A stretch of 64,000 nucleotides of DNA from Earliella scabrosa (lineage: Eukaryota; Basidiomycota; Agaricomycetes; Polyporales; Polyporaceae). The notes under the pieces are model-generated. The model made no database searches. It saw only the letters and a list, made by a program, of their open reading frames with translations, and was not told where the DNA came from. The DNA lies in assembly GCA_022605405.1 (NCBI GenBank), contig JABYQQ010000018.1, positions 620,001 to 684,000 of the forward strand, read 5' to 3'. Within the stretch, counting starts at the first letter, position 1; every line of letters begins with the position of its first letter. The position numbers and the translations under genes are program-made. Shown piece after piece: positions 13,049-24,742 of the stretch.

Positions 13049-14165
13049 ATGGCAACTCAGAACGAAAGCTCGTCAAACCCTCCGATGTTTACATTCTCGG
13101 TCGCACCGGGTGTGAGCGCAGTCAGTGCGCAGCTTCCCCAGCGCGACCGATGTTCCCACTGTAGCAAATCCGCGGAGGAGCTACTGCCGGAGCGGCTGAA
13201 GCGATGCGCTGGATGCTCTCTGGTCCTATATTGCAGCAAGGAGTGCCAGCGGACAGGCTGGAAAGCTCACAAGTGAGGTATCAACGCTGTCTTCATGAGA
13301 GCTAGTACTCACCGTTCGTGCTGCGGCAAATCTCGTACCCAGACCGTTCTGTAACACCGGGACCGCCGCCAGCGCAATCCCCGCCAACTTCAACGTGCTG
13401 TCCGCCATCCAGTCGCTTGGATATCCATCGCTCATGGCTGTCATGGTCGCAAGACAAAAATGGGCTCGCATCCACAGCCTGAACCTCGACTTCATCGCCA
13501 ACCTCGCCGTCTATCGCCTCGGGGGCGTCGACCGCACTTTCGCCTCTCCCAAGGCGCTCGTGCTGCACCTCAGCGGACGATACTGCTCCGGAGGACCCCG
13601 GCCGACAGACAACCCTGCCCTACCCTTCGCCGTTTGCGGCGTCGAGATCCTCGACAAGGACTCCCGGCTGTACCTCACCGGCCAGTCGTGGGACGAGCTG
13701 GTGTCCGACTGCGAGCTCCCAGCGCTCGACCCCACAGACCCCCCCTTCCCGTCTGGGTACGCAGGAATCCTGCCCGTCGTTGCCCTGATCCAGCTCGGCG
13801 GACCCGAGACAGCTCCGATCGTCTCGCACATGAGGGCCAACATCTGGCGGACTCGGTGCGACGGTGACGACGTCGATCCGAGCGAGGACGTCTGCGCCGC
13901 GCTCGAGGATTTGATGACGATGGTGTCCGCGAGCATCGACGTCGGCCATTCGTACAAGGTGCCGAGGCAGCCGCGCAATGGGCCTCTCCGGATTGCGCCA
14001 GAGGTGATGGAGACGGTTCGGGTGGGGAACACGTGGAAGCAGATCCCGGTCAAGCCCTGGAGCTGGGACCTGCACATGGCGCATATGCTGGGGCAGTTCC
14101 CCGACCATTACCGCTCCGGGCTGCGTCCTACGGAACTCTGGGAGTTCTTTGGGAGGTTATGCTGA
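13049..14165 (+). CDS. MYND-type zinc-finger protein, copy 1
   Basis: Exons 13049-13272 and 13343-14165 give 348 aa. The MYND finger occupies residues 32-78: CSHC, CAGC, YCSKECQ, W, HK, then C in KPFC. This supplies the zinc ligands of a protein-interaction module, with the last ligand on exon 2. The remaining 270 residues are a conserved but unnamed region shared with the two genes at 24.7-27.5 kb: LGYPSLMAVMVARQKW, NLAVYRLGGVD, SPKALVLHLS, SGYAGILPVVALIQL, VRVGNTWKQIPV and SGLRPTELWEFFG. No SET domain is visible, so this is not an SMYD methyltransferase. Agaricomycetes carry many such MYND-plus-unknown proteins; their role is unknown. Confidence 0.85.
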
Positions 14166-14398
14166 TATGTGACGCTGCTGGCGGCGGCGTCTCCTTGCGA
14201 AGCGATAGATCCGGACTACATGCTCTCAGTACTTCTAGCATAAAGATCGTGAAAGCTCATCTGTTTCCCTACACTTCTACGACACCCCCAACAAGCCGAT
14301 AAATAGGTACTAAGAGCGTCAAACGACAACATATATGGTAGCATTAGCGTATCTAAGCAAAAAGCCCACCTCGCCTCATATGCATCGAGGCAATTAGT

Positions 14399-16894
14399 CT
14401 ACACAGGGTTACTTTTCTCCCGAGCCTCCGAGGGCGCGTCGACGCGCTCGCCCTTAAGGTTCACGGCGTCGACCGCGTTTTGGCTGTCGCCGAGGTACCA
14501 GTTCGGCATGAAGAGCGAGAGGATGAGCGGCGGGACGGAGAGCACCGTCGCCGCGATGAGCAGCAGCTTCATCACTTCGCCGTAGGCTGCAGAGGGAGGC
14601 CGGTCAGCATCGCGTCCGGGAGAGCAGCAGCGGAGATCCGTGAGGGAAGAAACGTACCGGCAATGACGCCCTGGCGCACGGGGTCGTCGAAGGGAAGAGT
14701 CATGATGCTCGTGATGCTGCCGAACAGCTGGTCGCGCGTCTCCTGGGGTACGTCAGGGAGGTGCTGCGCAAGCTTCACGGGCATCGTGTTCGTCCAGATC
14801 GCGCCCGCTGTGATATGGTATGAGAAAGCCGATCGTAGAAGATGAGAGTGAGGGATAGCTCGTACCGACTGCACTGCCTACAGCGCCACCAATTTCCGTC
14901 CAGAGGAGGACCATCGCGGTGGTGATGGCCATGTCGACGTGTGGGACGGCGGCTTGCGACGCGACGGAGGAGCACACGGCGGCGAAGCCTCCACCCATTC
15001 CCTGCAAGACTTGGGTCATGACGACTTCGGCGTCCGAGCCGTGCACACCGCGGGAGTGGATCATCAGGCCGACACCGCTAGATGCGAGCATGCAAGTCAG
15101 GACAGGAGGGCACAAGGGCAGAGCGACGAACGCACAAGAGACGGATGGCAAGACCGGTGACGAGAACCCATTTGTAGCGGTGGAAGAACCGCATGCCGAC
15201 ACCAGCCATGATACCAAAGACAGTGAGCGCGACCGACTGCGTCTGGTTGAAGTAGGTCGCGTTGATGAGGGTCCTGTGTAGCGTGTGTCAGCACGATTGT
15301 CTTCGGAAGCTACAAGCGCGGTGATGTACCAGTCCTTGGTGATGAGGATGAAGGAGTACAGGTAGGTGAGGGTGAGATAGAAGGAGAACTACGCATGCAG
15401 GCAAGTCAGATCGAGGTAAACTGGGACATTCACATCCATGTAGAGACTTACGAAGTCAAAGAAACCAATCCATGCGGCGAAGACGACCGCGCGGTTGAGG
15501 AGGAGACGGCGGGCGAGGATGGGGCGCTTCGCGAACTTGAACTCCCAGAAGACGATGACGGGGAGGAGGAGGACTCCGATAACAAGCATGGCAATCATGG
15601 ACGCTAAGCAAGTAAAAATGCATTAGGACCAAAATGGTTGATGGCACAACCATGGAAACTCACGGTTGTTCCAACCACCCTTCGCGCTCCTCGCGAGCGT
15701 CAGGGGAAGGAGAATGAGTGCGACACTCGTGCCGATAAGGAGAAGTCCGACAAGATCGAGCTGCTGAGAGAACGTCCATGCACGACGAACAACAGGGATG
15801 GCGGGAGCTTGGATGTCGGGGTTGACGCGAGGTCCGGTGATGTACCCGAGCTTCTTCGCCTTGCGCTCCGCCCAGGTCAGAGTAACGATGAGCGGCGAGA
15901 GCGCGGCAGGGACAAGAATGGCAAACATGCCATCTGCAAAACGATTGGGATTGAGTGAGAGCGCATACTCGAGGTGGACATGATACTTACAGCCCCAGCG
16001 CCATCCCGCATTTTGAATGACCGAAGTCGCAACGTTCGCGCCGATGAATCCGTTGATGATGAAGGGAGAGGATGTGAGCCCGGATACGAGACCACGCCAT
16101 TTGAGGGTCGTGATGTCGGCAACGATGACCGAGGTGAGAAGTTGCAGACCGGTGTAGCCACTAGTGATGTAGGGAATCAGCGAGGAGGATCTCACGGTGA
16201 GCATACGACTTTGCTTACATCGCGTAAAGTAGAATACCGGCGGCGAGCGCACCCACGGAATGAGCTGACGCGATGACGATGTAGCCTAGAAGAAACGTCA
16301 GGGAGGCCAGGCAGGGACCATACCTTAGCACGTACCAAGCACGTAGAACATCACTGAATGTCAGGGCGCCGCTGTGAGAACGAGCACGAACCATTCATTG
16401 AAAGTACTGGACTCACGGACGAGAAGATACGCCTGGGCGCGAGACTTGACGTCGGCGAACTTGGCGATCACCGGTTTGCCACACGCGACTACAAATGATG
16501 GAGAGTGAGTGACAGTGATGGCATCTGGCACTCAATACTGACTGATGACACCCTGGGCAACCTGGATGGTGGAGATGAGACTGTGCTTGTCGTAGGCCGA
16601 TGTCGCGAAAGGGAGGTAGTTGTACGTCGTCTGGCCGTCGAGAGAATAAATGTACGAGGCAAGACCGATACTGGGCGTGCTTTAGCCACGAGTAGATGAG
16701 ACTTAGAAACGAACGTACCCAATGAACAGGAACCACTTGGAATAGCGGCCGTAAACCTTCTCAGCGGCCTCGACAGCCTTGACACCAAGGTGGGCATCGT
16801 CCTCAGAGTGCAGCTCCTCCTCAACCTTGTTGTCGAGCTTGGGGACCACGTCCTCGGGCGGTTGGTCGTGTGCCCTCTTCTCGTCGGACGACAT
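14399..16894 (-). CDS. siderophore-iron transporter, major facilitator superfamily (SIT family)
   Basis: The gene spans about a dozen short introns and encodes roughly 600 aa. The N-terminus is hydrophilic and acidic (MSSDEKRAHDQPPEDVV...), then AAEKVYGRYSKWFLFIG begins the first membrane segment. Landmarks are LLTSVIVADITTLKWRGL, SPFIINGFIGANVATSV, GWRWGYGMFAILVP, RPILARRLLLNR, the NATYFNQTQS-type segment, GVGLMIHSRGVHG, VVMTQVLQGMGGGFAAV and DMAITTAMVLLWTEIGGA. This is the 14-TM drug:H+ antiporter-like SIT/ARN family, which imports ferric siderophores through the plasma membrane. Stop TAG is at 14399-14401 after SEAREKSNPV. A consensus iron-GATA site lies 215 bp upstream. The Mug190-like gene is divergent. 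Confidence 0.92.
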
Positions 16895-17072
16895 GGCTTT
16901 GGGGGTGGAAGAGCGGGCTAAGGGAAAGGAGGGAGGAGAAGGAGGATATAATGGGCCTGCGGAAGGGCGGACATGGCATTCTGGATGTGCGGGCGAATAT
17001 ATAGCGCGAGCAAAATGCGAGACGAAGGAGGATGAACGAGCCAGGCGTAGATCTAGAGTGGTGTGATATCTA

Positions 17073-17081
17073 ATCAGATAC
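17073..17081 (+). promoter_or_regulatory. near-consensus second GATA site (ATCAGATAC)
   Basis: It differs from ATCWGATAA only in the last base and lies 27 bp before the perfect site. Paired sites are common in promoters controlled by iron GATA factors. Confidence 0.35.
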
Positions 17082-17108
17082 GCTAGTGCGCGCCCTGAAC
17101 GCGTGTTT

Positions 17109-17117
17109 ATCAGATAA
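17109..17117 (+). promoter_or_regulatory. iron-responsive GATA site ATCAGATAA
   Basis: The sequence is a perfect match to ATCWGATAA, the site bound by fungal iron-repressing GATA factors (SreA/SRE; Urbs1 and Fep1 are relatives). It lies 215 bp upstream of the SIT transporter start at 16894. Function is inferred from motif plus context. A chance match is possible. Confidence 0.6.
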
Positions 17118-17576
17118 TTTGCGCTCGGTTCCCTCGGAAAACTGATCCGATTGGCCAGCGCTCAATGGGCGCCCGACCCGGGTCCGCGGCCTTGGGACAC
17201 ACTGGCGCAGGCGCGCAGGCCTCAACCTTGCTCCCGACGCTCTCCCCTGGTGGCCCCCGACCGACGCGGTCCCCGACGCTCTCCCGGAGCTGCCCTCCCG
17301 ACGTCGATTTTCGTCTCTTGGTGCCCGACTCCGCCCGCTCGGTCGTGTCTCCCAAATGCAAACTTTGTGCTCGCTCAGAGGCGCTCTACGCAGCGCGAGT
17401 TGGAGTCTCGCCCTCGACTCCACCGATGACATGATCCCAAGAACCGAGGTGGATGCGCCGTGAACGACTACTTAAGTCCCGTTGCTTCGCGACATACACG
17501 CTCAAAACACCTTCATGACCACCACACCTCCCATCGAGTGAACCCAGACGACACTGACGACTACCCGACTTCGACC

Positions 17577-20500
17577 ATGGCGCACAAACTCGCAGAACCG
17601 TACTCGGGCAAGAACCCGGTGCCGACGATCGCCACCAAGCTCACTTCGCTCGTCAACCCGGACAGGGCGACAGAGGCCAAGGCGCGCCAGCTGCAGGACC
17701 AGAGTGCGCGTCGCGAGGAGAAGCAGACGGAGAAAACGGCCGACAAGCTTTCCAAGGGTCACGTCATGCACGCGACCGACCCGACGACGGGCGAGGAGCT
17801 CGACATCCGAAATGCAGATGAAGATCCAGATACGCGGACAAAGGGAGACAACGTGCTACATCAGCAGTTTCCTCCTCCAGGTGAGTATCAAATCACGCAT
17901 ACACCCACCTCGCAATGTGCCCCAGCCTCCATGAAGCCGCCTCGTCGCACGCAAACGCATGTCCGATGCCGATCAATGTGTCGCAACTGCATCTTGTCTC
18001 GTTGCTCGTCGACGCGACACCGCGAGGGCGAACACCATACTAGATGGCAAACACAGGCATAGCGCCGTCGTCGTCTTACCCAGTCTTCTGCTCCTTCTGT
18101 TGTCCAGTCTCGTCTTTGTAACCTTGGCTGTTCGAAGATGTGGACTGACTGGCTTGGGCATCACAGACTGGAAGGAACACAGGAACCACGTCCTGTCGAT
18201 CACAAATCCAAGCATTACATACATTTGTGCATCATTCGTCGCTGCCTTCCTAGTCTCTACATTCTTCAGAAGCACCATCTGGCGCATGCTATGCCTCGTC
18301 CCAGCAAGCCTCTTCAGCTATACACTGCTCTTCCGCGTGAACAAGGCGGCTGAAGCGGACTTTGAGCGCCGCGTTTGGCATGCTGAACGGATGCGCGGTC
18401 TCGCCGCAGGCTCTGACGTCGACGGGGACGGGAAGGTGTCTGACGAGGAACGCACCAGGGAGAGTGCTGAGTGGGCGAACGCGCTCATTCGCGGGCTTTG
18501 GCCAATTATCAACACAGACATGTTCGTGTCCCTTGTCGACATGCTTGAGGACATCATGCAGTCTTCCGTTCCTGGTTTTATTGTAAGTCTCCCGCCCCTT
18601 AACGCGTCAACGAGAGCCGTTCCTGACGGACGTACGCGCCCGACGCAATATTAGCATTCGGTTCGGGTCGCCGACATTGGCCTGGGCTCGAACGCAGGTC
18701 GGATCACGTCAATCCGCTCCCTTCCTGATGCGGAGTCCCACAACACTGGTGACGCAAGCAGCAGCCAAGACAGCCTCTCTCAGATGGGCATCGACGTCGA
18801 CACGATCAGCCCTGACGATCGAGAGGCACTCGATGGCGACCATGTCAATCTCGAACTCTCGTTCGCATACCAGAGTCTACCCAGCGGACAAACTGCACAG
18901 AGTAAGGCGGAGAACATTCAGTAAGTATTCCTTGTCTCCTTGCCATCCTATACCTGATCGTTTTGTGCAGTCTTCTTGTCGAGTTCTTCTTAGGCGTGAA
19001 GAATGTGTACGGTTTCCGAGTCCGTAAGTTCAACCACTGACGCTCTCCCTCATTCAAGTGCTCACATGTCTACGTAGCGGTCTGGGTGGAGATCACAGGA
19101 GTTGTCGGCACAGCTCGTGCTCGCCTTCAGCTCATACCGGATCCACCTTTGTAAGTTTTCTCCAGTGTGATATCGTTTCAGGACAGGCTCTGACACGACG
19201 CGCAGCGTCAAAACCACCATGGTTACACTCATGGGCCTGCCCCGTATCACCATCTCCGTCGTGCCGATGAGTCGGCTTCTACCAAACATCATGGATCTGC
19301 CCTTCATCTCTGGCTTCATCTCCAGCGCGCTCGACACCGCTGCGGCCGAGTACGTTGCACCAAAGAGTCTGACGCTCGACCTCCAACGTTTGATCAGTGG
19401 TGACGACATCAAGAAAGGTACGTGGGCATGGATGTATGCGTGACCTCATGGTTGGTGCTAACCATAGATACGACAGACACCGACGCTATCGGTGTGCTCG
19501 TCGTGCACATCCATCGCGCGACCGGCGTCAAGCAGATGGATGCGACTGGCGGATCGGGTATGTAGTCCTCGACATCGCGCATGCATCTCTCTGATCAGTA
19601 TGCGGACGTCCTTAGCAGACCCGTACGTCACGCTCACGTTTTCGCGGCTGGAAAAGCCGCTCTACTCGACGCGCATCATCAAGGGCGACTGCAACCCCGT
19701 GTACGAGGAGACGGCCGTCGTCCTTGTGGACGTGAACACGGTCAAGCTCCGGGAGAAGCTCAGCTTCCAGCTATGGGACTCGGACAGGTTGAGCGTCGTA
19801 CGTGGCATAGCATCAGCGCTGTTCGGTGGAGCGTGGCTGACCTGCTGAGTGCTGCCGCAGGATGATATGATGGGCTTCGTCGAGATGGATGTTGTCGACC
19901 TCATCCGGCAGCGTGGAAAGCCCGTGCGCCGCGTATCTCCGCTCTCCAGCCCCGACTCGCAGGATCGTCCGGGCTGCCTCGAGTATACCGTCGGGTACTA
20001 CGGCAAGCTCCCGCCGAACAAGGACCTCGCGACGGACGGATCGGACCCAAGTCTACCAGAGGACTTGCGCGACAAGCCAGAGTTCAAGGACGCGCGCGCA
20101 GTTGCGCTGAACGACCTTGAAGCTGCTGTGCTCGTCACGCCGCCTGACCCCAACTGGCCCAGTGGCTTGCTGAGCGTGCAGGTGCATGAGATACGAGACT
20201 TGTCCGTGAAGACGATGGGCAAGGAGAGGAAGGGCGGGAAGGGCAGAGAGGGCGAGAAGGGACAGGACGAGGGCGAAGAGACGGTGGAGGAAGCTGAGGG
20301 GCTGCCGTCGTCGTACTGCACGATGTGAGTGCATCCGAGCTGCGATCCGGCGCCCGCGCCTTGACTGACCTTCACGCGTAGATCGCTGAACGACGAGCTG
20401 GTGTACGAGACGCGCGTCAAGCCTATCACGAGCTCGCCGATGTTCAACGCGGGCACGGAGCGCTTCGTGCGGGACTGGAGGAAGTCGCATGTCACGGTCA

Positions 20501-21804
20501 CGGTCAAGGATTCGCGCATGCGTGAGGACGACGCGATACTTGGCACTGTGTTCTTGAAGGTATGTGTCCGACCGTGCTAGTGCTATCATTGGGCATTGAC
20601 AAGGTGCTGTACATAGCTCTCGGAGGTCTTCGTGAACGCATCTGAGGTGACCCGGTGCTATTCGCTCGAGAAGGGCCTCGGGTCTGGCCGAATCAGAATC
20701 TCGCTCCTGTTCAGACCCGTGGAGGCCAAGCTCCCGCCCAACCTGCTCGGCTTCGACACCGGCCTGCTCGAAGTTCGCGACGTGTCGACAAGGTCCGACC
20801 AGGTCGACCTCTCCAAGTGCGAAGTCCGCCTCAAGATCACGACCGGTGAGGCGGAGGAGAAGGTGTCCCGCAAGACCGCCGAGCGGCGGGACGGCATGAC
20901 CGTCTGGGCGCCAGACAGCCCCACGAAGATACCTGTGCGGCAGCGGTACGCCGCTGCGCTCCTCGTCTCCTTCCGCGACGCCTCCGGGTTCAAGAGCTCC
21001 GGGCGCAAAGCTCTAGGCGTGCTCTGGCTGCGCGACATTGTCGACCGCGCCTCCGGCCCGGTCGAGATCGCGCTGTGGCGCGCCAAGGACGGCGACTACT
21101 CGCGGCTGAAGCTCAACTACGTCCCGCCCGACGGCGACCTGGGGTACTGGGACAGCGACCGGGAGCACGTCGAGCGCGTGGGGAGCGTGTTCCTCGACGT
21201 CGTGTTCTGGCCGGGCATCGCGGAGCAGCACTACGAGATTCTGAACGGGCGGGGCGCGCGGAAGCGGAGCTCGTGGGACGAGTACGGAAGGCAGAAGGAT
21301 GCGGGCTTCCGGGACGCGATTGGCGAGATGGCTGTGAAAGTGCCGGAAGACCATCGGGCGCAGGAGAGCCATGAGACCGCGGAGCGTGATGGAAGGCGGG
21401 AGGAGGATGGGAGGACGGACGAGACGATGACGGAGGGTCCGGTGGACGCGCAGAAGGGGAACGATGGCGCGACGGAGGAGGATAATGAGGCCCATGGGAC
21501 GAACACGACTGTCTCGGCGGACGAGGCGGAGGTGGAGGCGTCTGCATCCTCGAACGATGGAGAAGCAGGGGCTGGCAGCGGGGACGAGTCTGGAGAGAGT
21601 GGGGAGAAGAAGGGCTTCGTCGGGAGGGTGAAGGAGTGGCGGCAGCACGAGAAGGAGCTGCACCGGGACCACCGGGGGATGATGCAGGCGAAGCCTGTGC
21701 GCACCGCAGCGTGGATCAAGGACAACATCGAGGATGGCGCGCATGCGGTGAAGGAGAGGTTCAAGATGAAGGCGAGGCAGCCTGGCGTCGAGACGGAGGT
21801 GTAG
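17577..21804 (+). CDS. Mug190/tricalbin-like lipid-transfer protein with C2 domains
   Basis: Exons 17577-17880, 18170-18582, 18655-18920, 18971-19023, 19078-19150, 19206-19417, 19468-19557, 19616-19797, 19861-20324, 20382-20559 and 20617-21804 join in frame to 1140 aa. The start is the ACCATGG at 17577. After a charged N-terminus (about residues 1-100), a hydrophobic hairpin (ITYICASFVAAFLVSTFF and LCLVPASLFSYTLLF) anchors it in the ER. A tubular SMP-type lipid-binding region follows (about 190-440: ALIRGLWPIINTDMF, VEITGVVGTARARLQL, GLPRITISVVPMSRLLPN). A C2 domain (IGVLVVHIHRATGVKQMD ... DPYVTLTFS) and a second C2-like domain (GLLSVQVHEIRDLSVK) come next. The last 200 residues are acidic and low-complexity, ending in a basic helix. 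Tricalbins tether ER to plasma membrane and move lipids. The 289-nt first intron is long for this window. Confidence 0.88.
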
Positions 21805-22455
21805 GATTCTTGTACGTGGTGGCTCGCTGTCGGTGGACTTTGCTCGTGGACTTGTGCTTGTTGTATCGATAAACCTGCTGTATTTGTACATGACCCTAAC
21901 GGACCATATGTCTTGGGCTCACCGAGCATGGTGGCCTGGCTCCGGTGTTGAGGAGTGTGGACTAGGAGGCAGTCCATGGAACTCAATGTCGATGTCCCTC
22001 GATTACTTCAACTTGAACTTCCGTTGTAGTCACCCAAGCATGATTTGCGCGGTTCTGTCCCATGTAATTCGTTTGCATGTACAGCGTGGATACGGTGCAA
22101 GTGCATAGAATGGAAGTGATATATTCGTCATTGCTAGGCAGTGGTTGGTACACGCGCGGGGGAAAGCTTGAACACGCATAGCCATTACGCTCCGGGGGAA
22201 GCAAGGTGGACTTGAATTCGGAGGAATGACTCGGATACATTCAAGTTACTGAGGAACTCATCAACAAGAGCTTGATAGCAAGTTGTACATGATGATACAA
22301 GGTGAGGGAGGAAGGCAAGTAAGTTTACATGGTGGCTAACAATACAAAGGGAGTCCATCTGTAGTGAATTGTTCATAAACATATCAATGTCCTGAGCTGA
22401 TATTCATCGCGTCATCGTTCGTGGTCATGGTTTCGCGTGTTTCGAGCTGATCCCT
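21805..22455. other. intergenic between convergent genes
   Basis: This is the 3' flank of both the Mug190-like and the CPL1-like genes. It is more A/T-rich than the flanking coding sequence. I see no gene, RNA or repeat. Confidence 0.45.
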
Positions 22456-23525
22456 TCAAAATGGCTGCACGGCCATGTAAGCGGGCGTGGCGATGCAGGA
22501 ACTGTTATCCCTGCTGGCCGTGAAGCCATCCGCGCAGCGGTGGACGACGCACAAGCCCGTCGTACAGGCGACGTCGACAACACCAGGGAGCGCAGAGCAG
22601 TCTACGCCGCGCGGCGAGTGCGCGTCGAGAGGGGTAATGCATCCACCACCTGCGCGCGAGACCCGCATCAGCAACATGCATCAGTGGGCACTAGGAGGGC
22701 ACGATACTCACAGCTCTCGAGGTCGGACGCGGTGTTGACACACTCCCAAGGGTCACTGAGCGCGCCGCGACGTTCATACTTGCCGCAAACCGTGTGGCCC
22801 TTCGCGCACTGAGCGCGCTTGCGCAGCACAGAGCCTCCGTAGTACCCGCGACGGCCGTTCGAGCCTGCGGCACCGGTCGGACACGCCGCGTTGCTGCAGA
22901 CGCCGTTGCAGACCGTGTTGGGCGACTCGCAGACGCACTGGGTGGGCGCGCCCGCGGGCGAGGCCGTGAAGCCGTTCGTGCAGGTGAAAGCGCAGACGTC
23001 GTCCGCCGTGCAGGCGGGGACGCTGTTCTCGGGGTAGGTGCATTGCTGGGACGTTTGGTCACCGATTATCTGTGCGTGGGACGGGGGTGAGTAGGTGCGT
23101 ATGGCGGGTGTGGTGCGTAGGGAACATACGAGTTCATTGAGGACCTGGGTCGTTTCGTCAAGCCCGACGATGCCCACCAACTGGCAAAGTGGTATATAAG
23201 CATTTGGGTGAGGCAACATGCCAAATGATTCTTACCGCCTGTGCGCCGGGGTTGCCAGCGATGAAATCCGAGACACTTGACAAACAGACGCAACCGGCTA
23301 GGAAGCCCGGTGTCAGTTAATGATGAGAGCAATTTGAGAGTGTCACCCACTGATGTCAACGACCTCGCCATCGGGCGTGTCGACGGCCGTGTCGAGGTTG
23401 GCGCAGGTATCGGTGAAGACCTGGCGGCGGGTAAGGCTCGACGAGATACCGCGCGCGGAAACGACGGTCGCGCCAAGGGCGAGAGCTGCGAGAGAGGCAA
23501 GCATGTCGAAGGCAGTGGCACGCAT
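22456..23525 (-). CDS. secreted cysteine-rich CPL1-like protein
   Basis: The ATG at 23523-23525 begins a signal peptide (MLASLAALALGATVVSARG) followed by a Kex2-like LTRR. The spliced frame continues with CVCLSSVSDFIAGNP and a cysteine-rich block (CTYPENSVPAC, CAFTCTNGFTASP, CVCESPNTVCNGVC). Then comes the CPL1-like domain: CAKGHTVCG, WECVNTASDLESC, GVDCSALPGVVDVACTTG, CVVHRCADGF, ending at stop 22456-22458. At least five short introns are present, and total length is about 300 aa. CPL1 was described in Cryptococcus as a secreted cysteine-rich protein affecting host interaction. In saprotrophic basidiomycetes the family is large and its job unknown. A cell-surface or wall role is inference. 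Confidence 0.85.
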
Positions 23526-24742
23526 GTTGATGCAACTTTGGAACGAAATGCAATCTCGATGCAGCTGCAGGAGGGCTGGTGAGCTGGGACGCCGAAGAGC
23601 CGATGTGCTGGAGGGTGCGAGAGCGGGAGCGTTGGCCTGCTGAGGTGAGAGCTTCAGCTGCTCCATGTCCGCTTTATGAAGGCGATGGCGAAGCCGTGGC
23701 GGGGCGGGTATCAGGAGCCATTACGACAACGAGAGGGAGAGACGTGAGCGGATGCTGGTGCACGCGAGGCACGCCGTGCACGACGCGCCGCTCTGAGAAT
23801 GGCGAAGAACACACCGCTGTGAGGCAACAGGCGCGGGAGTTGCGTCAATGGCGTAGTCTTCGAGAGAGAGATCCTGGAAATTTCTGCAGGCGCGTTCGGG
23901 CGTTCCGCGTCAACATCTTCGCAAGTGGCGGGCCCGTCGGATCCGTTGCGTGGTGAGACCGAAGGCACCGTAGATTCGGGTTGGCGGACCCTCCGAAGGG
24001 ACCGGACGTCGCACCTGAGGCGCCCCAGCGGAAGTCTCGTTTGGGCACTTGGACCTACAACGGGAGTAATCAGGTAGTCTGGAACATGTGGAGAATGAGG
24101 TGTGCGACACACCGGATGCAAAGTGGGTCAGGCGGAAGATGATGCGAATGTCAAGATCGAGAAACCTGCCTCTCAACTAGGACATGATCGGCGGAGCTTG
24201 TCCCCGCCTTCGATCCACCCTCAAACAAAACATCAAGTGATAGTCGCATGGACTGTTCATGTGAAGATGATAACAGCGCTAAATCGAGCGGCAAGTCATA
24301 CTCACTTAACTTGCTCAGGGGTAGGTGGACTGCGTCACGGTATCGAGCTCCTTGAAGCTTGAAGTGATGGCTTTGGTTCGGACGCACCCAATGAAAGCAG
24401 TGGAATGCGGCGCAACTCAATAGAATCTTTGCAGATGCCAGAGATGGACCAGAGGTCAAAATCTTGACACAAGAAACACTTGGAGGCTGGAGATGTCCGA
24501 CTCTCTCTCTGACACAGACAACGTTCCTGGCGCAACACGCGCCCGTTGCAGGCCCGCCATCGGATTGATGTGGGAAGCGTAATATCAAGTGAATCGCGAT
24601 AATCTGTGGGTATAGTAAATGTCGGGAAGTTGGGAGGTCAGAGTTGCTTACCTGTGACTGATACATTCGGACATGAGCGAACCACATATATCGTAGCAGG
24701 GAGGTCGAACGCGACAAGACTCACCTACCCGATCGTTTCTCG
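23526..24742. other. intergenic, nothing recognised
   Basis: Open frames on both strands (such as 23711-24121 and 24151-24717, -) have no domain, no sensible splice structure and no similarity to other genes in the window. This is the promoter of the CPL1-like gene plus the 3' flank of the MYND gene. Confidence 0.4.

Larger units (their letters stand above)
16895..17576. other. divergent promoter between the SIT transporter and Mug190-like genes
   Basis: The two genes are transcribed away from each other. The centre holds GATA motifs (see separate entries). A GC-rich stretch about 17160-17340 carries repeated GACGCTCTCCC words (near 17236 and 17275). No gene is supported here. Confidence 0.5.

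Noticed and set aside
21013..21891. 292-codon open frame on the minus strand
   Set aside because: It lies entirely antisense to the last exon of the Mug190-like gene. It is His/Arg/Leu/Pro-rich, as expected from reverse reading of GC-rich coding sequence.
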